Below are positions 16,808-26,512 of a DNA stretch of 64,000 bases, in pieces. The stretch covers positions 720,450-784,449 of the forward strand of contig NZ_FQWC01000002.1 in the NCBI RefSeq assembly GCF_900129555.1. Reading direction: 5' to 3'. Position numbers and translations under genes: made by a program. Position 1 is the stretch's first letter. The number at the start of each line of letters is the position of its first letter. This DNA is from Flavobacterium defluvii. GTDB lineage: Bacteria; Bacteroidota; Bacteroidia; Flavobacteriales; Flavobacteriaceae. Under the pieces are notes generated by a model. The model had not been told where the DNA came from. It ran no database searches and was given only the letters and a program-made list of their open reading frames with translations.

Positions 16808-18319
16808 ATGAAAATATCAGATTCTTTTAAAAGTGCAATAGTTGAAGCAATCTGCTTGCTTTATATACTTCTTTTCGTCTATGCTTCTGTAAGCAAAATT
16901 ATTGATTTTGAGAATTTTCAGGTGCAGCTAGGACAATCTCCCCTTTTAAGTGCATTTGCCGTTCCTGTTTCCTTGGGTATCCCTATTCTTGAATTGATTA
17001 TCGCATTTATATTGCTTTTTCCTAAATTTAGATATATTGGCCTTATGTCTTCATTTGGTCTTATGGTAATGTTTACCGCATATATTTTTATTATGCTTTA
17101 TTTCAGTCCTTTTATTCCATGCTCCTGTGGAGGTATTTTAGAAAAAATGAGCTGGAATATGCACTTAGTTTTTAACATTTTATTATTGATGATGGCTGTT
17201 TGTGCTTTACTATTTTTTGATAAAAAAAGTTTTTTTTTAAGGACGAAACAATTTACGGTAAGATTGCTACTATGCACAATGATCTCCAGTGTTTTGATTA
17301 TTATCTTAATATTTACTTTTTCCGAAAAAATAATTCATAATGAAAATCCTTTTTTAAGACGTTATCCCCCACATCCTGCGGAATTTTCTAATGCGGTTAG
17401 ACTTAAATTCAATTCTTATTATTTATCTGGTTTCGCTGACGGAAGAATATACTTAGGCAATTATACAACTCCCGCTCAAATAATATCATTTAATTCTAAT
17501 CTCAAAGATAGAAAAGTTCATAAGATAATTTTTGATCCTGCGAATACTCGTTTTAAAGTAATCAGCTGGTACGTCAAGGGGAATTATTTTTATCTTCTTG
17601 ATGGAAGCATCCATAAAATTTTTAGAGGGGATATTAAAACCTGGAAAATCGATACAGAATTAAAGGATTTTCCTTTTTTTACGAGAGCGATTCCTATTGA
17701 TAGTACAACATTAGTTTTTAGAACTAACAAGGGAAAAAAGATGACCAATACAATTGGAAAATTCACAAATGAACAACAGGTAAAAGTAAAATATTTTGAA
17801 GGTTTACTTCAGGCGCAAAATGAGGGGGTATTTGATACAGATGGTGTATTAATGTACAGCGAGGAGCTAAATAAAATTGTCTATTTATATTATTACCGTA
17901 ACGGATTTGTAGTTGCTGACAAAAATGGTAAAGTGGAAAATCGCGGAAATACAATTGATACAATAAAACATGTCAATTTAAAAGTTTCGGTACTTAAAAA
18001 TGGAACAGAGTATGCTATATCTTCGCCGTCAATTACTGTTAATTCAAGCAGCACTGTTTATAAAAATATATTATTTGTCCGGTCACAGGTAAAGGGAAGA
18101 TTAGAAAATGATCAACTTTGGGAAAAATCATTTATAATAGATGTCTATGATTTTAGAAAAAATATTTATCTCTATAGTTTTCCTATTTACCATAGTAGCC
18201 CAGCTAAAAAATTTAGCTCCTTTTTGGCAACAAGAACCCATATTTATGCATTGTTAGGCAGCGACCTAGTTGTCTATGAGATTAAAAATGATCTAAAAAA
18301 AGAAATGAATTCAAAATAA
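16808..18319 (+). CDS. MauE/DoxX-type redox membrane protein with large extracytoplasmic domain
   Basis: Residues 1-135 contain four hydrophobic helices typical of the MauE/DoxX family, with a CSCGG motif (Cys105, Cys107) at a loop where family members handle disulfides. A fifth helix (about 155-175) is followed by some 320 residues outside the membrane, rich in short beta segments of the kind YLGNYTTP and VVADKNG, suggesting a beta-propeller-like sensor or binding domain. I chose ATG at 16808 over an in-frame TTG two codons earlier. The next gene encodes a small exported protein with four cysteines, so a role in forming or delivering its disulfides is plausible but inferred. Confidence 0.65.
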   Translation: MKISDSFKSAIVEAICLLYILLFVYASVSKIIDFENFQVQLGQSPLLSAFAVPVSLGIPILELIIAFILLFPKFRYIGLMSSFGLMVMFTAYIFIMLYFSPFIPCSCGGILEKMSWNMHLVFNILLLMMAVCALLFFDKKSFFLRTKQFTVRLLLCTMISSVLIIILIFTFSEKIIHNENPFLRRYPPHPAEFSNAVRLKFNSYYLSGFADGRIYLGNYTTPAQIISFNSNLKDRKVHKIIFDPANTRFKVISWYVKGNYFYLLDGSIHKIFRGDIKTWKIDTELKDFPFFTRAIPIDSTTLVFRTNKGKKMTNTIGKFTNEQQVKVKYFEGLLQAQNEGVFDTDGVLMYSEELNKIVYLYYYRNGFVVADKNGKVENRGNTIDTIKHVNLKVSVLKNGTEYAISSPSITVNSSSTVYKNILFVRSQVKGRLENDQLWEKSFIIDVYDFRKNIYLYSFPIYHSSPAKKFSSFLATRTHIYALLGSDLVVYEIKNDLKKEMNSK

Positions 18320-18331
18320 AATATAAATGCT

Positions 18332-18345
18332 AAACTGGCCAGTTT
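18332..18345. promoter_or_regulatory. Palindrome between the MauE-like and DUF6520 genes
   Basis: AAACTGGCCAGTTT is a perfect 14-bp palindrome 12 bases after the MauE-like stop codon. It has no T tract and so is not a standard terminator. It could be an operator or an mRNA processing or stability element that gives the small downstream gene different expression. Confidence 0.35.
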
Positions 18346-18409
18346 CAGGAATGAAGATCGAACACCTGTAAAAAAAAGTAGATCGGATTATAATTTAAAT
18401 ATTGAAATT

Positions 18410-18688
18410 ATGAAAACGTTAAATTTAAGTAAGTTTCTGCCTATTGCCGTTGCGGTTTTAGGTATTGGGGGAGCTTTCGCAACAACTTCAATGCAAAGTG
18501 TTTCGAAAGAAATTCCAGAAAATGGATTCACTAGAACTTCTAATAATAAATGTACAGATGTTCAAGTTGAATGTGATGATTTTCCCGTTCCTGAAATGTG
18601 TCGCATTTCCTATGCTCCGGCGGGTGCGATTGCATATAAAAAAGTGGGCAATAATGACTGTCTTCAGCCTTTGTATCGTCCAAATTAA
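18410..18688 (+). CDS. DUF6520 family small secreted protein
   Basis: A 92-residue precursor: short basic start, hydrophobic core (FLPIAVAVLGIGGAFATT), then a mature part of about 65 residues with four cysteines (KC, EC, MC, DC), likely two disulfides. Size, signal and cysteine pattern fit DUF6520, a Bacteroidota family of small exported proteins of unknown function usually found beside MauE/DoxX-like genes. It lies 90 bases after such a gene on the same strand. A strong hairpin follows its stop. Confidence 0.7.
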   Translation: MKTLNLSKFLPIAVAVLGIGGAFATTSMQSVSKEIPENGFTRTSNNKCTDVQVECDDFPVPEMCRISYAPAGAIAYKKVGNNDCLQPLYRPN

Positions 18689-18710
18689 TTTTTGAAAAAA
18701 AATAAAAGAA

Positions 18711-18746
18711 TTAGTGCAGTTTCAATATAGTTTGAAACTGCACTAA
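18711..18746 (-). terminator. Rho-independent terminator of the SusC-SusD-S9 operon
   Basis: A perfect 15-bp stem (18711-18725 with 18732-18746) and a 6-base loop TATAGT. On the minus strand it is followed by TTCTTTTATTTTTTTTC, an excellent U tract. It lies between converging genes and may also stop plus-strand transcripts. Confidence 0.8.
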
Positions 18747-18753
18747 ATAATTG

Positions 18754-21384
18754 CTATTTTATGCCATCACTTATCCATAAATATTCTTTGCCCTGTTTTT
18801 TCTTTAGAAAATAATCAAACCATTGTAAAATTCTAATTGATATATCTTTCTGTGCTGATTCTGATGAAAATGAATGGTTCTCATTTGGATAAAGAAGCAT
18901 AATGCTTTTTTTACCTAGCCTTCGAAGAGCCAGATAAAACTCTATACTTTGTTTTACATCTACCTGGGCATCTTCTTTTCCTGACCATAATAGTGTAGGG
19001 ACTTTAATTTTTTCAATGTGATCGATAGGTGAGTTTCTTACATATAAGTCAGGTTCTTCAAAAGGAGATTTTCTCATATTCCACTGCAAACTCTGAAATC
19101 GCCACGACTCGGGTTTCCCAGATTTTAAATTTACAGTAAAATAAAAATTTTTTAAATTTGTAATAGCGCCACTAGGGACAACCGCTGCAAATAAGTTTGT
19201 CTGAGTGGCAATAAAAGCAGTTTCAAATCCTCCGAACGAATGTCCCATTAATCCAATTGAAGCTGGATCCACAAGCCCCATGTCTATTATCTTTTGTGTT
19301 GCTGACGTAACACAGTCCAATGCGGAAATCCCAGGATTCCCTTGTTCTAGTATAATGTCAGGCAGTAAAACAAAATAACCTTCTGAGGAAAGAATTGAAG
19401 GATTAAATCCGCCTTCGTTAAACAGCGTCGGATTAAAATACTTATGCAAATTCATAGACTGTATTTCGTAGATGTTAACGATCATTGGATATTTTTTGGA
19501 ATGGTTGTAATTCGCTGGATAAATTAAAACGGATTTTATATTCTGCTTTTTAGAATTTTGGTAATATATCAGTTTTGAGTTTCCCAGAAGAAATTTTTCA
19601 TGGTGGTTATTGCTACTGTAAACAGTTGATTTTTTTTTATTTCCATTGACAAGTTGCAGCTTGGGAGGCATATTGAATTTCTGCTCTAAAAATACTATGC
19701 TTTCACCTTTAAAATTAGATTTCAGGTCTTTGATAAGGCTAGCTTCATAAATAATTTTTTTTACTTTATTGTTAGGAAACCATTGAAAATAACCTGTTTT
19801 TTCGTCTTCTCCGTGAGCTTGAAGAATCAAGGGTTTCTCAAGATCATAAATTTGATTTTTACTTTTGTCATATTGGTAATTTAGAATCTTGGTTGCAGAG
19901 CTTTCTGTAATGCGGAAAACTATTTTGGCATCCCTACCTGATGTAATTTTCTTAAAAGAACTTCCATCTGTCTTCACTATCCAGATATCATATTGGTCAT
20001 AAATTATAAAGTTTTTACCATCCTTACTCCATCCAGGACTTCCACACAAACTTTCCGCAGACAGTCTAGTTTTCTCCGTGAAGCTGACACCAACTTTTTC
20101 TGTGACATTATGATGAGATTTCAAGTAAAGATCGTATATCCACCAATGATTATTTTTATAATAAGCAATAAATTTTCCATTTGGAGATGGTATTACTGAA
20201 CGTCTACAGCCGAATTGCTTTTTTAAAAGTAAAGACTTTTCAAGGGTATTTAGATCCATAAGATAAATATCACTTGGACCTTCATCTTCAAACTGTGGTT
20301 CGTAATCTTTCGGATTGTAAAGTAGTGCATAATTGAAATTGCCGGTCAATAGTATTTTTGGAAGTGAATCAGATGTAATCTGCCGGCATATATTCTTCTC
20401 AGGTTCCCATAAAGCAATTTTTGGTGAATCCTTAAAATTTCCGGTTTTGTCATCTTGAGGATATATCCATTTGTCATTTCCATTCCATATTTCCACGAGA
20501 CTGCTTGTATTATTTTTATTTGATTTATTGTCTCTGACAGAAAAAAAGACTCGTTTAAGATCATCTGAAATTATAATTTTATAAAATGGATCCCAGTAAA
20601 ACGATTTTCCATATAGTGAATCTGATGCTTGCTTCTCTTCCAGTTTCTTCATTTTTTTGTCCTTTAAAATAAAGAAGTATATCGAAATAATTTTCTGATT
20701 ATAAGATCTCTGTAAAAATGCTATAGCATTTCCATCATTCTGCCATGTAAAATCACTGAAGATAGTGTCGGCTTCTGATTCTGCCAATTTTAAATCGATT
20801 TGACTCCGCAGATCATATATATGAACAGAACAAAGGTTTTTCGACTGCGATAAGCTGTAGGTTATATAGCGTTTACAAGGAGAGATGGTAAAGTTAATTA
20901 CATTTTGAATCTCTTTAACAGATCCATTATTGAAGGATCTGATCACAAGGCTATTGTTTAGTTCGGATTTCTTTTTTAAAAATACCAAAGTATGAATTGG
21001 GGCAGAATACTCGAATTTGTCAATATTAGGATAAAATTCTTTTTTATAGGATTTCAAATTAAGAAGTTCAAGATTTTTGCCGATTTGGCAGATAAAAAAA
21101 TCATTTCCTGCAAATATTGAATTAGTGCCAAAGGAGAACTGTAAGATTTTATTGTGAAGCGGGTTTTTAAGAAAAAGTGTGTCATTACCATTTGAATACG
21201 ACATTTTCCAGCTTATCCATTCTCCATTTTCAGAGATTTTATCAAGCTGTAAAGTACTCCAAAGGTGGTAAAAGTCAGGAGTTAATAATCTTTTTTTTTG
21301 CATTGTCTGTCCCCAAGAGAGACAGACAACTAATTGCAAAATAAAAAATGAGATCTTTCGTATTATTAAGTTGAATAAAAACAT
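18754..21384 (-). CDS. S9-family serine peptidase (prolyl oligopeptidase/acylaminoacyl-peptidase type)
   Basis: 876 residues: signal peptide, a beta-propeller N-terminal part, and a C-terminal alpha/beta-hydrolase domain. The catalytic triad is visible: Ser716 in GHSFGG, Asp805 in SGKEDAQV and His837 in NENHSF. The family cleaves short peptides after proline or removes N-terminal residues; the propeller limits substrate size. The signal peptide points to the periplasm. It is the last gene after susC and susD homologues (40-base gap), so it probably digests peptides brought in by that transporter. Confidence 0.85.
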   Translation of the reverse strand: MFLFNLIIRKISFFILQLVVCLSWGQTMQKKRLLTPDFYHLWSTLQLDKISENGEWISWKMSYSNGNDTLFLKNPLHNKILQFSFGTNSIFAGNDFFICQIGKNLELLNLKSYKKEFYPNIDKFEYSAPIHTLVFLKKKSELNNSLVIRSFNNGSVKEIQNVINFTISPCKRYITYSLSQSKNLCSVHIYDLRSQIDLKLAESEADTIFSDFTWQNDGNAIAFLQRSYNQKIISIYFFILKDKKMKKLEEKQASDSLYGKSFYWDPFYKIIISDDLKRVFFSVRDNKSNKNNTSSLVEIWNGNDKWIYPQDDKTGNFKDSPKIALWEPEKNICRQITSDSLPKILLTGNFNYALLYNPKDYEPQFEDEGPSDIYLMDLNTLEKSLLLKKQFGCRRSVIPSPNGKFIAYYKNNHWWIYDLYLKSHHNVTEKVGVSFTEKTRLSAESLCGSPGWSKDGKNFIIYDQYDIWIVKTDGSSFKKITSGRDAKIVFRITESSATKILNYQYDKSKNQIYDLEKPLILQAHGEDEKTGYFQWFPNNKVKKIIYEASLIKDLKSNFKGESIVFLEQKFNMPPKLQLVNGNKKKSTVYSSNNHHEKFLLGNSKLIYYQNSKKQNIKSVLIYPANYNHSKKYPMIVNIYEIQSMNLHKYFNPTLFNEGGFNPSILSSEGYFVLLPDIILEQGNPGISALDCVTSATQKIIDMGLVDPASIGLMGHSFGGFETAFIATQTNLFAAVVPSGAITNLKNFYFTVNLKSGKPESWRFQSLQWNMRKSPFEEPDLYVRNSPIDHIEKIKVPTLLWSGKEDAQVDVKQSIEFYLALRRLGKKSIMLLYPNENHSFSSESAQKDISIRILQWFDYFLKKKQGKEYLWISDGIK

Positions 21385-21423
21385 TCTGGTGCAATTATTT
21401 AAAATTTATAGGAGTGAGAGAAA

Positions 21424-22809
21424 TTAGTAACCTTGATTTTGAGGCAGAAGATTCGGATTGGTATTGAGCTCGGACTCAGGAATAGGAAAAAGACTGTCGG
21501 TTGTATCCCAACCAATCTTATATCCTAAATCAGTGTCTAGTCTTCCGGTTCTTTTAAGATCAAAAAAACGATGTCCAAATTCAGTGAACAACTCCCATTT
21601 CCTTTCTAAAATAATAGCATTAAGAATTTCAGCCTTGGTAATAGCGCCTGAGTTTGGAAGACCAGCACGATTTCTTATCTTGTTAAGATCTTCTTTTGCA
21701 CCAATAAGATCGCCTTGCTGTGCTCTAGCTTCGGACCTTATTAAATACATTTCGGCGAGTCTAAAAAGAATCGAGTATTCTTTTGAAGATGAAGTTGTAT
21801 TTTTCTCTTTGTATTTATTTGCATGATACCATGTGGCAGAACTATTACCGACTGGCTTTATCCAGTTTAAACGACGCATGTCACCATTACTGAAGGACTC
21901 CGCCAGATCGCTACTTAAAGAAACCAATGAAGGAGGTCCGGAACTAAAGATAAAGAATGAGCCTTCCAATGTATTTGTTCCTGCATTTCCAGACTGCAGT
22001 TGCCAGATGGTTTCAGACGAAGCAATTAAAAAGACTTTTGATAAATCCATGTTAAGTTCATACAGACCACTTTGATTAATTACTGCTGAAGCTGAATCAG
22101 ATGCTTCGGAATACGATCTATTATAGAGATAAACCCTTGCCAGAAATGCTCTGGCTGAATATTTATTTGGTCTAACTCTTTCACTTGAATCATAGTTTGC
22201 AGGTAATAGTGGTTCTGCATCGGAAAGATCTTTTATAATAAATTCGTAAATTTTTGATACAGGAGTTCTCCTTACGGTGCTGTTTGTCTTATAATCAGTC
22301 ACGGTTATGTAAGGCACATCGCCAAATAAATTAGCCAAATAAAAATGAAGAATTGCTCTAATAAAAACGGCTTCCGCTAATAGTTGATTTTTTTGTGAGT
22401 TTGATAAATTGCTACTTTTTCGAACACCTTCTATTATTGAGTTAGCGGCATATATTTGGCTATAAGATGTATTCCAATAAAGTGCTATTTGAGAATTTGA
22501 AGGAAGCAGTGTATTATTGTAAAAAAAGAGGCTTGAATTCGAAGGTTTTTCAATACTGATTAGTTCATCCGCGTAATTTCCCAGCTGATTAGAAATACCA
22601 GATCCAGATCCAGTTAGTATTCCTCTTGTCCTTAAAGAAGAGTAGATATCCGTAATAGCGGCATCAGCTGTTTCGAATTCTTCGAAAACAGCCGTATTCG
22701 TAAGCTGTGATTTTGGAAGTTCAACTTCAACAAAAGAATTACAAGAATATGCTAGTACTAGTGAGGCAATGCATATTATTTTTTCTGAAATTATGTAAAC
22801 TGATTTCAT
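21424..22809 (-). CDS. SusD/RagB-family outer-membrane lipoprotein
   Basis: 461 residues with a lipobox (LAYSC) at the N-terminus and the SusD fold signatures: N-terminal helical TPR-like region (TADAAITDIYSSLR), NQLLAEAVFIRAILHFYLANLFGDVPY around residue 150, and the C-terminal RLAEMYLIRSEARAQ and ERKWELFTEFGHRFFDLKR stretches. SusD proteins cap the SusC barrel at the cell surface and bind the ligand. The gene starts 10 bases after the susC homologue. Confidence 0.92.
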   Translation of the reverse strand: MKSVYIISEKIICIASLVLAYSCNSFVEVELPKSQLTNTAVFEEFETADAAITDIYSSLRTRGILTGSGSGISNQLGNYADELISIEKPSNSSLFFYNNTLLPSNSQIALYWNTSYSQIYAANSIIEGVRKSSNLSNSQKNQLLAEAVFIRAILHFYLANLFGDVPYITVTDYKTNSTVRRTPVSKIYEFIIKDLSDAEPLLPANYDSSERVRPNKYSARAFLARVYLYNRSYSEASDSASAVINQSGLYELNMDLSKVFLIASSETIWQLQSGNAGTNTLEGSFFIFSSGPPSLVSLSSDLAESFSNGDMRRLNWIKPVGNSSATWYHANKYKEKNTTSSSKEYSILFRLAEMYLIRSEARAQQGDLIGAKEDLNKIRNRAGLPNSGAITKAEILNAIILERKWELFTEFGHRFFDLKRTGRLDTDLGYKIGWDTTDSLFPIPESELNTNPNLLPQNQGY

Positions 22810-22819
22810 TTTGTTATGT

Positions 22820-25800
22820 TTAGAAAGTTAACTGGAGGCCAGCCGTTATTACTTTTAATGGCGGTAGAAAACCATAAGCGATAAACTCGGGATCACCGTC
22901 TTCGTATTTGGTAAATGTTAAAAGATTTTGTCCCTGCAAAATTATTCTGCATTTTGTATCTTTTAAATTCAAGGGAAGATTGTATGAAATGGCAATATTT
23001 TTTAATCGGATAAAGGATGCATCTACAACAGATCCAGTACTCTGCGAGAAAAGATAGTCGCCCATAACTGCATCAGAGTTGTATCCAGTGGTATACTGCT
23101 GATAATTTCCTAATTGTTGGGGGGTCAACCAGCTATCTAGCATTCGTTCCTGCAAGTTGGACATCATTCCTCCACTTCCCATTGGATAGCTTGTGTTTTT
23201 CTGCTTGACAAACTGAAACAAAAAATCTAAAGAAAAACCTTTATAGTTAACTTGATTTTGGATCCCTCCAAAAAACTTAGGATTAAAATTTACAACTGTT
23301 TGTTTATCGTTAGGAGATGAAATTACTCCATCCTTGTTGGTATCTTCAAACTGATATATTCCAGTCTGTGTGTTCAGCCCTTCAAATTTATACATCAGCT
23401 GGATGTTTAGAGGCTGGCCAATACGATATTGCTGTTTATAAGTTGAACTTTCAAGTCCTGGAAAGCTGAGAAGTTTATTTAAGGTGGTTGTAAGATTTAA
23501 ATTTGTTTTCCAGCTAAACGACCCTACTTGAAAATTTAGTGTGCTTAAAGTAAATTCAACGCCTTTATTCTGAACAGTAGCGTCAAGATTAGACTGTATT
23601 ACTGTAAATCCCGTAGAGCCAGGTAATGGTATTCCAACCAACTGATTGGATGATGTATTTTGATAATAGGCGGCAGAAAATAAAATTCGGTCATTAAAAA
23701 AACCTGTTTCTAACGCAATTTCAAACTTTTTATTGGTTTCCCATCCAAAATCAGAATTGAAGAGTCTGGTAGGCTTTAACCCTGTAATGCCATTGTATAT
23801 TGCACCAGATGTTGTATATGTATTTAAAAACTGATAGTCTCCAATCTGGTCGTTTCCAGTTATGCCGTAACTTGAACGCAGTTTACCTAAGCTTAGCCAA
23901 GAATTTTTTAAATATTCTTCATTACTAAATAGCCATGCGGCGCCAATAGCACCAAAAGTGGCAAATTGGTTGCCGGGACCAAATCTGCTCGAACCGTCGC
24001 GCCGTGCAGTAAGATTTAGAATATATTTTTTATCCCAGTTATAATTAATTCTTCCAAAAAATGCCTGATACTTATATAGAGTTTCATCATTTAAAAGGAC
24101 CTGGACTGTTTTTGCCGCAGCAATATTATAAATTAAGCTGTTTGAAGGAAATCCAATTCCCATCAAATAGAACTTGGTAGTATTCTGGTTTTGAAATGTA
24201 GATCCCGCAAGAAACTCATATCTGCTCCTTCCGCTTTGGAAAGTCCATGTAATCTGGGGCTCTATTATCCAAGATTTTCGGTCAGTATTATTAGAAAATA
24301 TCCCTGAACTGGAACTGCTTGGATTGTACATTGGATTTCCCATTGTGGAAGGAACAATTCTCGTTTCTTTTGTACTGAGATTAGTAAATCCGAAACTGCT
24401 TTTAAGTACAAGTCCATTTGCAATTTCATATGACAGCATAACATTGGAAAGGAAATCGTTTGTGGAAGACTCTAATTTAGACTCTAGATTTGCCAGAGGA
24501 TTATCCCAGGTTCCATTTTCCCAGTTAAGGTTTCCATTGGAATCATATAAGGCTGGAGCATTTGGAGGCAGTGTACGAGCATCATTTGTAAGATCAAAAG
24601 AAGGCTGGTCATTATCCTGAATATTATAAGAGGCAGAAAAAATTAATTTAAATTTCGTATCTGCCGAGCGGTGATTAAGACTGAACTGAGATCCTCCTTT
24701 TTTGTAAACAAATTCCGCTGGGAATACAGTTGTTTCCCTATGAAAATTACCGCTTAAAAGGAACTGGGTAGTTTCGCTTCCGCCTGTAACCGATCCCTGA
24801 AAATCTGAGATTTGCGAAGTGCCTCCCAGCAATTCTTTTTGCCAGTTGGTATACCTATTTTGATCCCAAGTTCCATTTACATCATAGTCTGATGCACCAT
24901 ACTGCGTAAGACCATCATTTATAAAAGCTTGACGACGAACTCCTAAATACTCCGTCGTATTCATTAGTTTTAAAAAGCGTGTTACTTTACCTGCACCGGT
25001 GGAGGTACTGAAACTATAAGTAGTTTTTCCTTTTTTCCCTTTTTTAGTTGTAATTAAAACAACGCCATTTGCACCTCTAGAACCATATATAGCAGTAGCG
25101 TCGGCATCCTTCAATACTTCTATACTCTCGATGCTTTCCGTATTAATATTGTTTAGTGGACTAACCAGTCCAGGAAATGTTGTTCCAGTGTAATATGAAC
25201 CGATGGGGTCTGAGGAATAAGGGACTCCATCTATAATGTATAAAGGTGCGTTAGCATCAGATCGAATGCTGTTCTGTCCTCTTATTTTTATATCAAAGCC
25301 TCCCCCAGGCACACCAGTTGTCTGCGTAATGCTGACTCCTGCCATCCGACCCTGCATTGTGGCTAATACATTTGTCACGGGCTGGGTTTCGATATCTTTA
25401 GATGTAATTCTGGCAATGCTTCCTGTTCGTTCGCTTTCCTTCACTGAGTAATATCCTGCATTTACTTTTACTTCCTGCAGAGTAGTGGTGTCATACTGCA
25501 GCACAATGTCAATTTTTGTTCGGCTTTTAATCGGTATGTAATTCGTCTTGAAACCCAAATAGGATACTACGAGGGTATCCAGTAAACCAGCAGAAATACT
25601 AAATTGCCCGTTGTAGTCAGAAATCACGGCAGCCTTAGAATTTCCCTTTAATGAGATCGTAACGCCGGGCAGGGGACTGGTCCCGTCGGAGACAGTTCCC
25701 TGTACCAGATGCTGTTGGAATGAAGATGTGCTTCGCCGCAGACTGTTTCTAGCGGCTGAAGGGGAGAAAGAGAGAAGAAAGCCTGTAAAAAGAAGGCAAT

Positions 25801-25840
25801 AAAAAGCTTTCCCACCCTTGAAAAATGAAAAAATATTCAT
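22820..25840 (-). CDS. SusC/RagA-family TonB-dependent outer-membrane transporter
   Basis: 1006 residues. Signal peptide, then a carboxypeptidase D-like domain (GTVSDGTSPLPGVTISLKG), a plug domain with the SusC signature (IRGQNSIRSDANAPLYIIDG, SIEVLKDADATAIYGSRGAN), and a long beta-barrel ending in aromatic strands (VITAGLQLTF). It imports oligosaccharides or peptides with TonB energy. No sugar-degrading genes are nearby; the S9 peptidase in the operon suggests peptides (RagAB type). Nearby promoter elements are not obvious in the long leader. Confidence 0.95.
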   Translation of the reverse strand: MNIFSFFKGGKAFYCLLFTGFLLSFSPSAARNSLRRSTSSFQQHLVQGTVSDGTSPLPGVTISLKGNSKAAVISDYNGQFSISAGLLDTLVVSYLGFKTNYIPIKSRTKIDIVLQYDTTTLQEVKVNAGYYSVKESERTGSIARITSKDIETQPVTNVLATMQGRMAGVSITQTTGVPGGGFDIKIRGQNSIRSDANAPLYIIDGVPYSSDPIGSYYTGTTFPGLVSPLNNINTESIESIEVLKDADATAIYGSRGANGVVLITTKKGKKGKTTYSFSTSTGAGKVTRFLKLMNTTEYLGVRRQAFINDGLTQYGASDYDVNGTWDQNRYTNWQKELLGGTSQISDFQGSVTGGSETTQFLLSGNFHRETTVFPAEFVYKKGGSQFSLNHRSADTKFKLIFSASYNIQDNDQPSFDLTNDARTLPPNAPALYDSNGNLNWENGTWDNPLANLESKLESSTNDFLSNVMLSYEIANGLVLKSSFGFTNLSTKETRIVPSTMGNPMYNPSSSSSGIFSNNTDRKSWIIEPQITWTFQSGRSRYEFLAGSTFQNQNTTKFYLMGIGFPSNSLIYNIAAAKTVQVLLNDETLYKYQAFFGRINYNWDKKYILNLTARRDGSSRFGPGNQFATFGAIGAAWLFSNEEYLKNSWLSLGKLRSSYGITGNDQIGDYQFLNTYTTSGAIYNGITGLKPTRLFNSDFGWETNKKFEIALETGFFNDRILFSAAYYQNTSSNQLVGIPLPGSTGFTVIQSNLDATVQNKGVEFTLSTLNFQVGSFSWKTNLNLTTTLNKLLSFPGLESSTYKQQYRIGQPLNIQLMYKFEGLNTQTGIYQFEDTNKDGVISSPNDKQTVVNFNPKFFGGIQNQVNYKGFSLDFLFQFVKQKNTSYPMGSGGMMSNLQERMLDSWLTPQQLGNYQQYTTGYNSDAVMGDYLFSQSTGSVVDASFIRLKNIAISYNLPLNLKDTKCRIILQGQNLLTFTKYEDGDPEFIAYGFLPPLKVITAGLQLTF

Positions 25841-26252
25841 AATATTGGATTGGTTAGTTGAACTTGGTTTTGATTAGCTAAGGTCCTCTACACTAGTTTA
25901 GTCGCTGCGGTAGGGGACTGCTTTTTGAAGCGGCATCTGATGCCGCACTTCAAATTATGCTGTAAAACGGTTATTTCATTGGCGCATTTATTAAGATTTT
26001 AAAAACTAGATTGTGATTTTGCAGCCTGTGCCAAGGCATATGCTGGACCTGCAGGGCAATGCCCGGCCCTTAAACTAATTCAATGGCAATACCGTTTCAG
26101 GCCAGGCATTACAAAAACAGAACAATTATTACATCATATCTGACCTTCTTAAAGGTTAAACAAATGAATGCGTTTCTTTAGAATTTAAGGAATTTGCTTT
26201 GAGAAGTTGGATTTCGCCTAAAAAAGTAGGCGTGGGTTAGTCTCAACTTACA
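25841..26252. other. Intergenic region upstream of the susC homologue
   Basis: About 410 bases of non-coding sequence between the susC start and the structured element at 26253. It should contain the promoter of the SusC operon, but no clear TTG/TAnnTTTG pair was found. Short GC-rich inverted segments occur near 25920-25960 (CGGCATCTGATGCCG). No gene is supported. Confidence 0.4.
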
Positions 26253-26371
26253 CACTAGAAGGATTTACTGGACTACCTTGCGCGCATAAGTGAGCCCACG
26301 CCGTTTATGGCGTGAGCATTTACACTTATCTTCTTGCGCGCGGTTGAAAAAGTGTCCAGTTTTTTCTAGTG
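26253..26371. repeat. Nested inverted-repeat element, 119 bp
   Basis: Four nested pairs lie in one symmetric stretch: CACTAGAA/TTCTAGTG (26253-26260, 26364-26371), ACTGGAC/GTCCAGT (26267-26273, 26354-26360), ATAAGTG/CACTTAT (26286-26292, 26323-26329) and CACGCC/GGCGTG (26297-26302, 26309-26314). CTTGCGCGC occurs as a direct repeat at 26277 and 26333. It is either a MITE-like remnant with imperfect terminal repeats of about 20 bp or a structured RNA. No transposase lies within it. Confidence 0.6.
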
Positions 26372-26512
26372 CAAGGTTCAAAGCGAATGCTTCAAATATT
26401 TTCTATGAAGTTATCGCAAATTTATATATTAAAAAACAAATATAGTAAAATTTCTTTACAAAGCAATCTTTAGATTGCCTTTTTTCTTTTTTTTAAAAGC
26501 GATTTTTATATT

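Noticed and set aside
26253..26371. Retron msr/msd or integron attC
   Set aside because: No reverse transcriptase or integrase nearby and no RYYYAAC/GTTRRRY ends.
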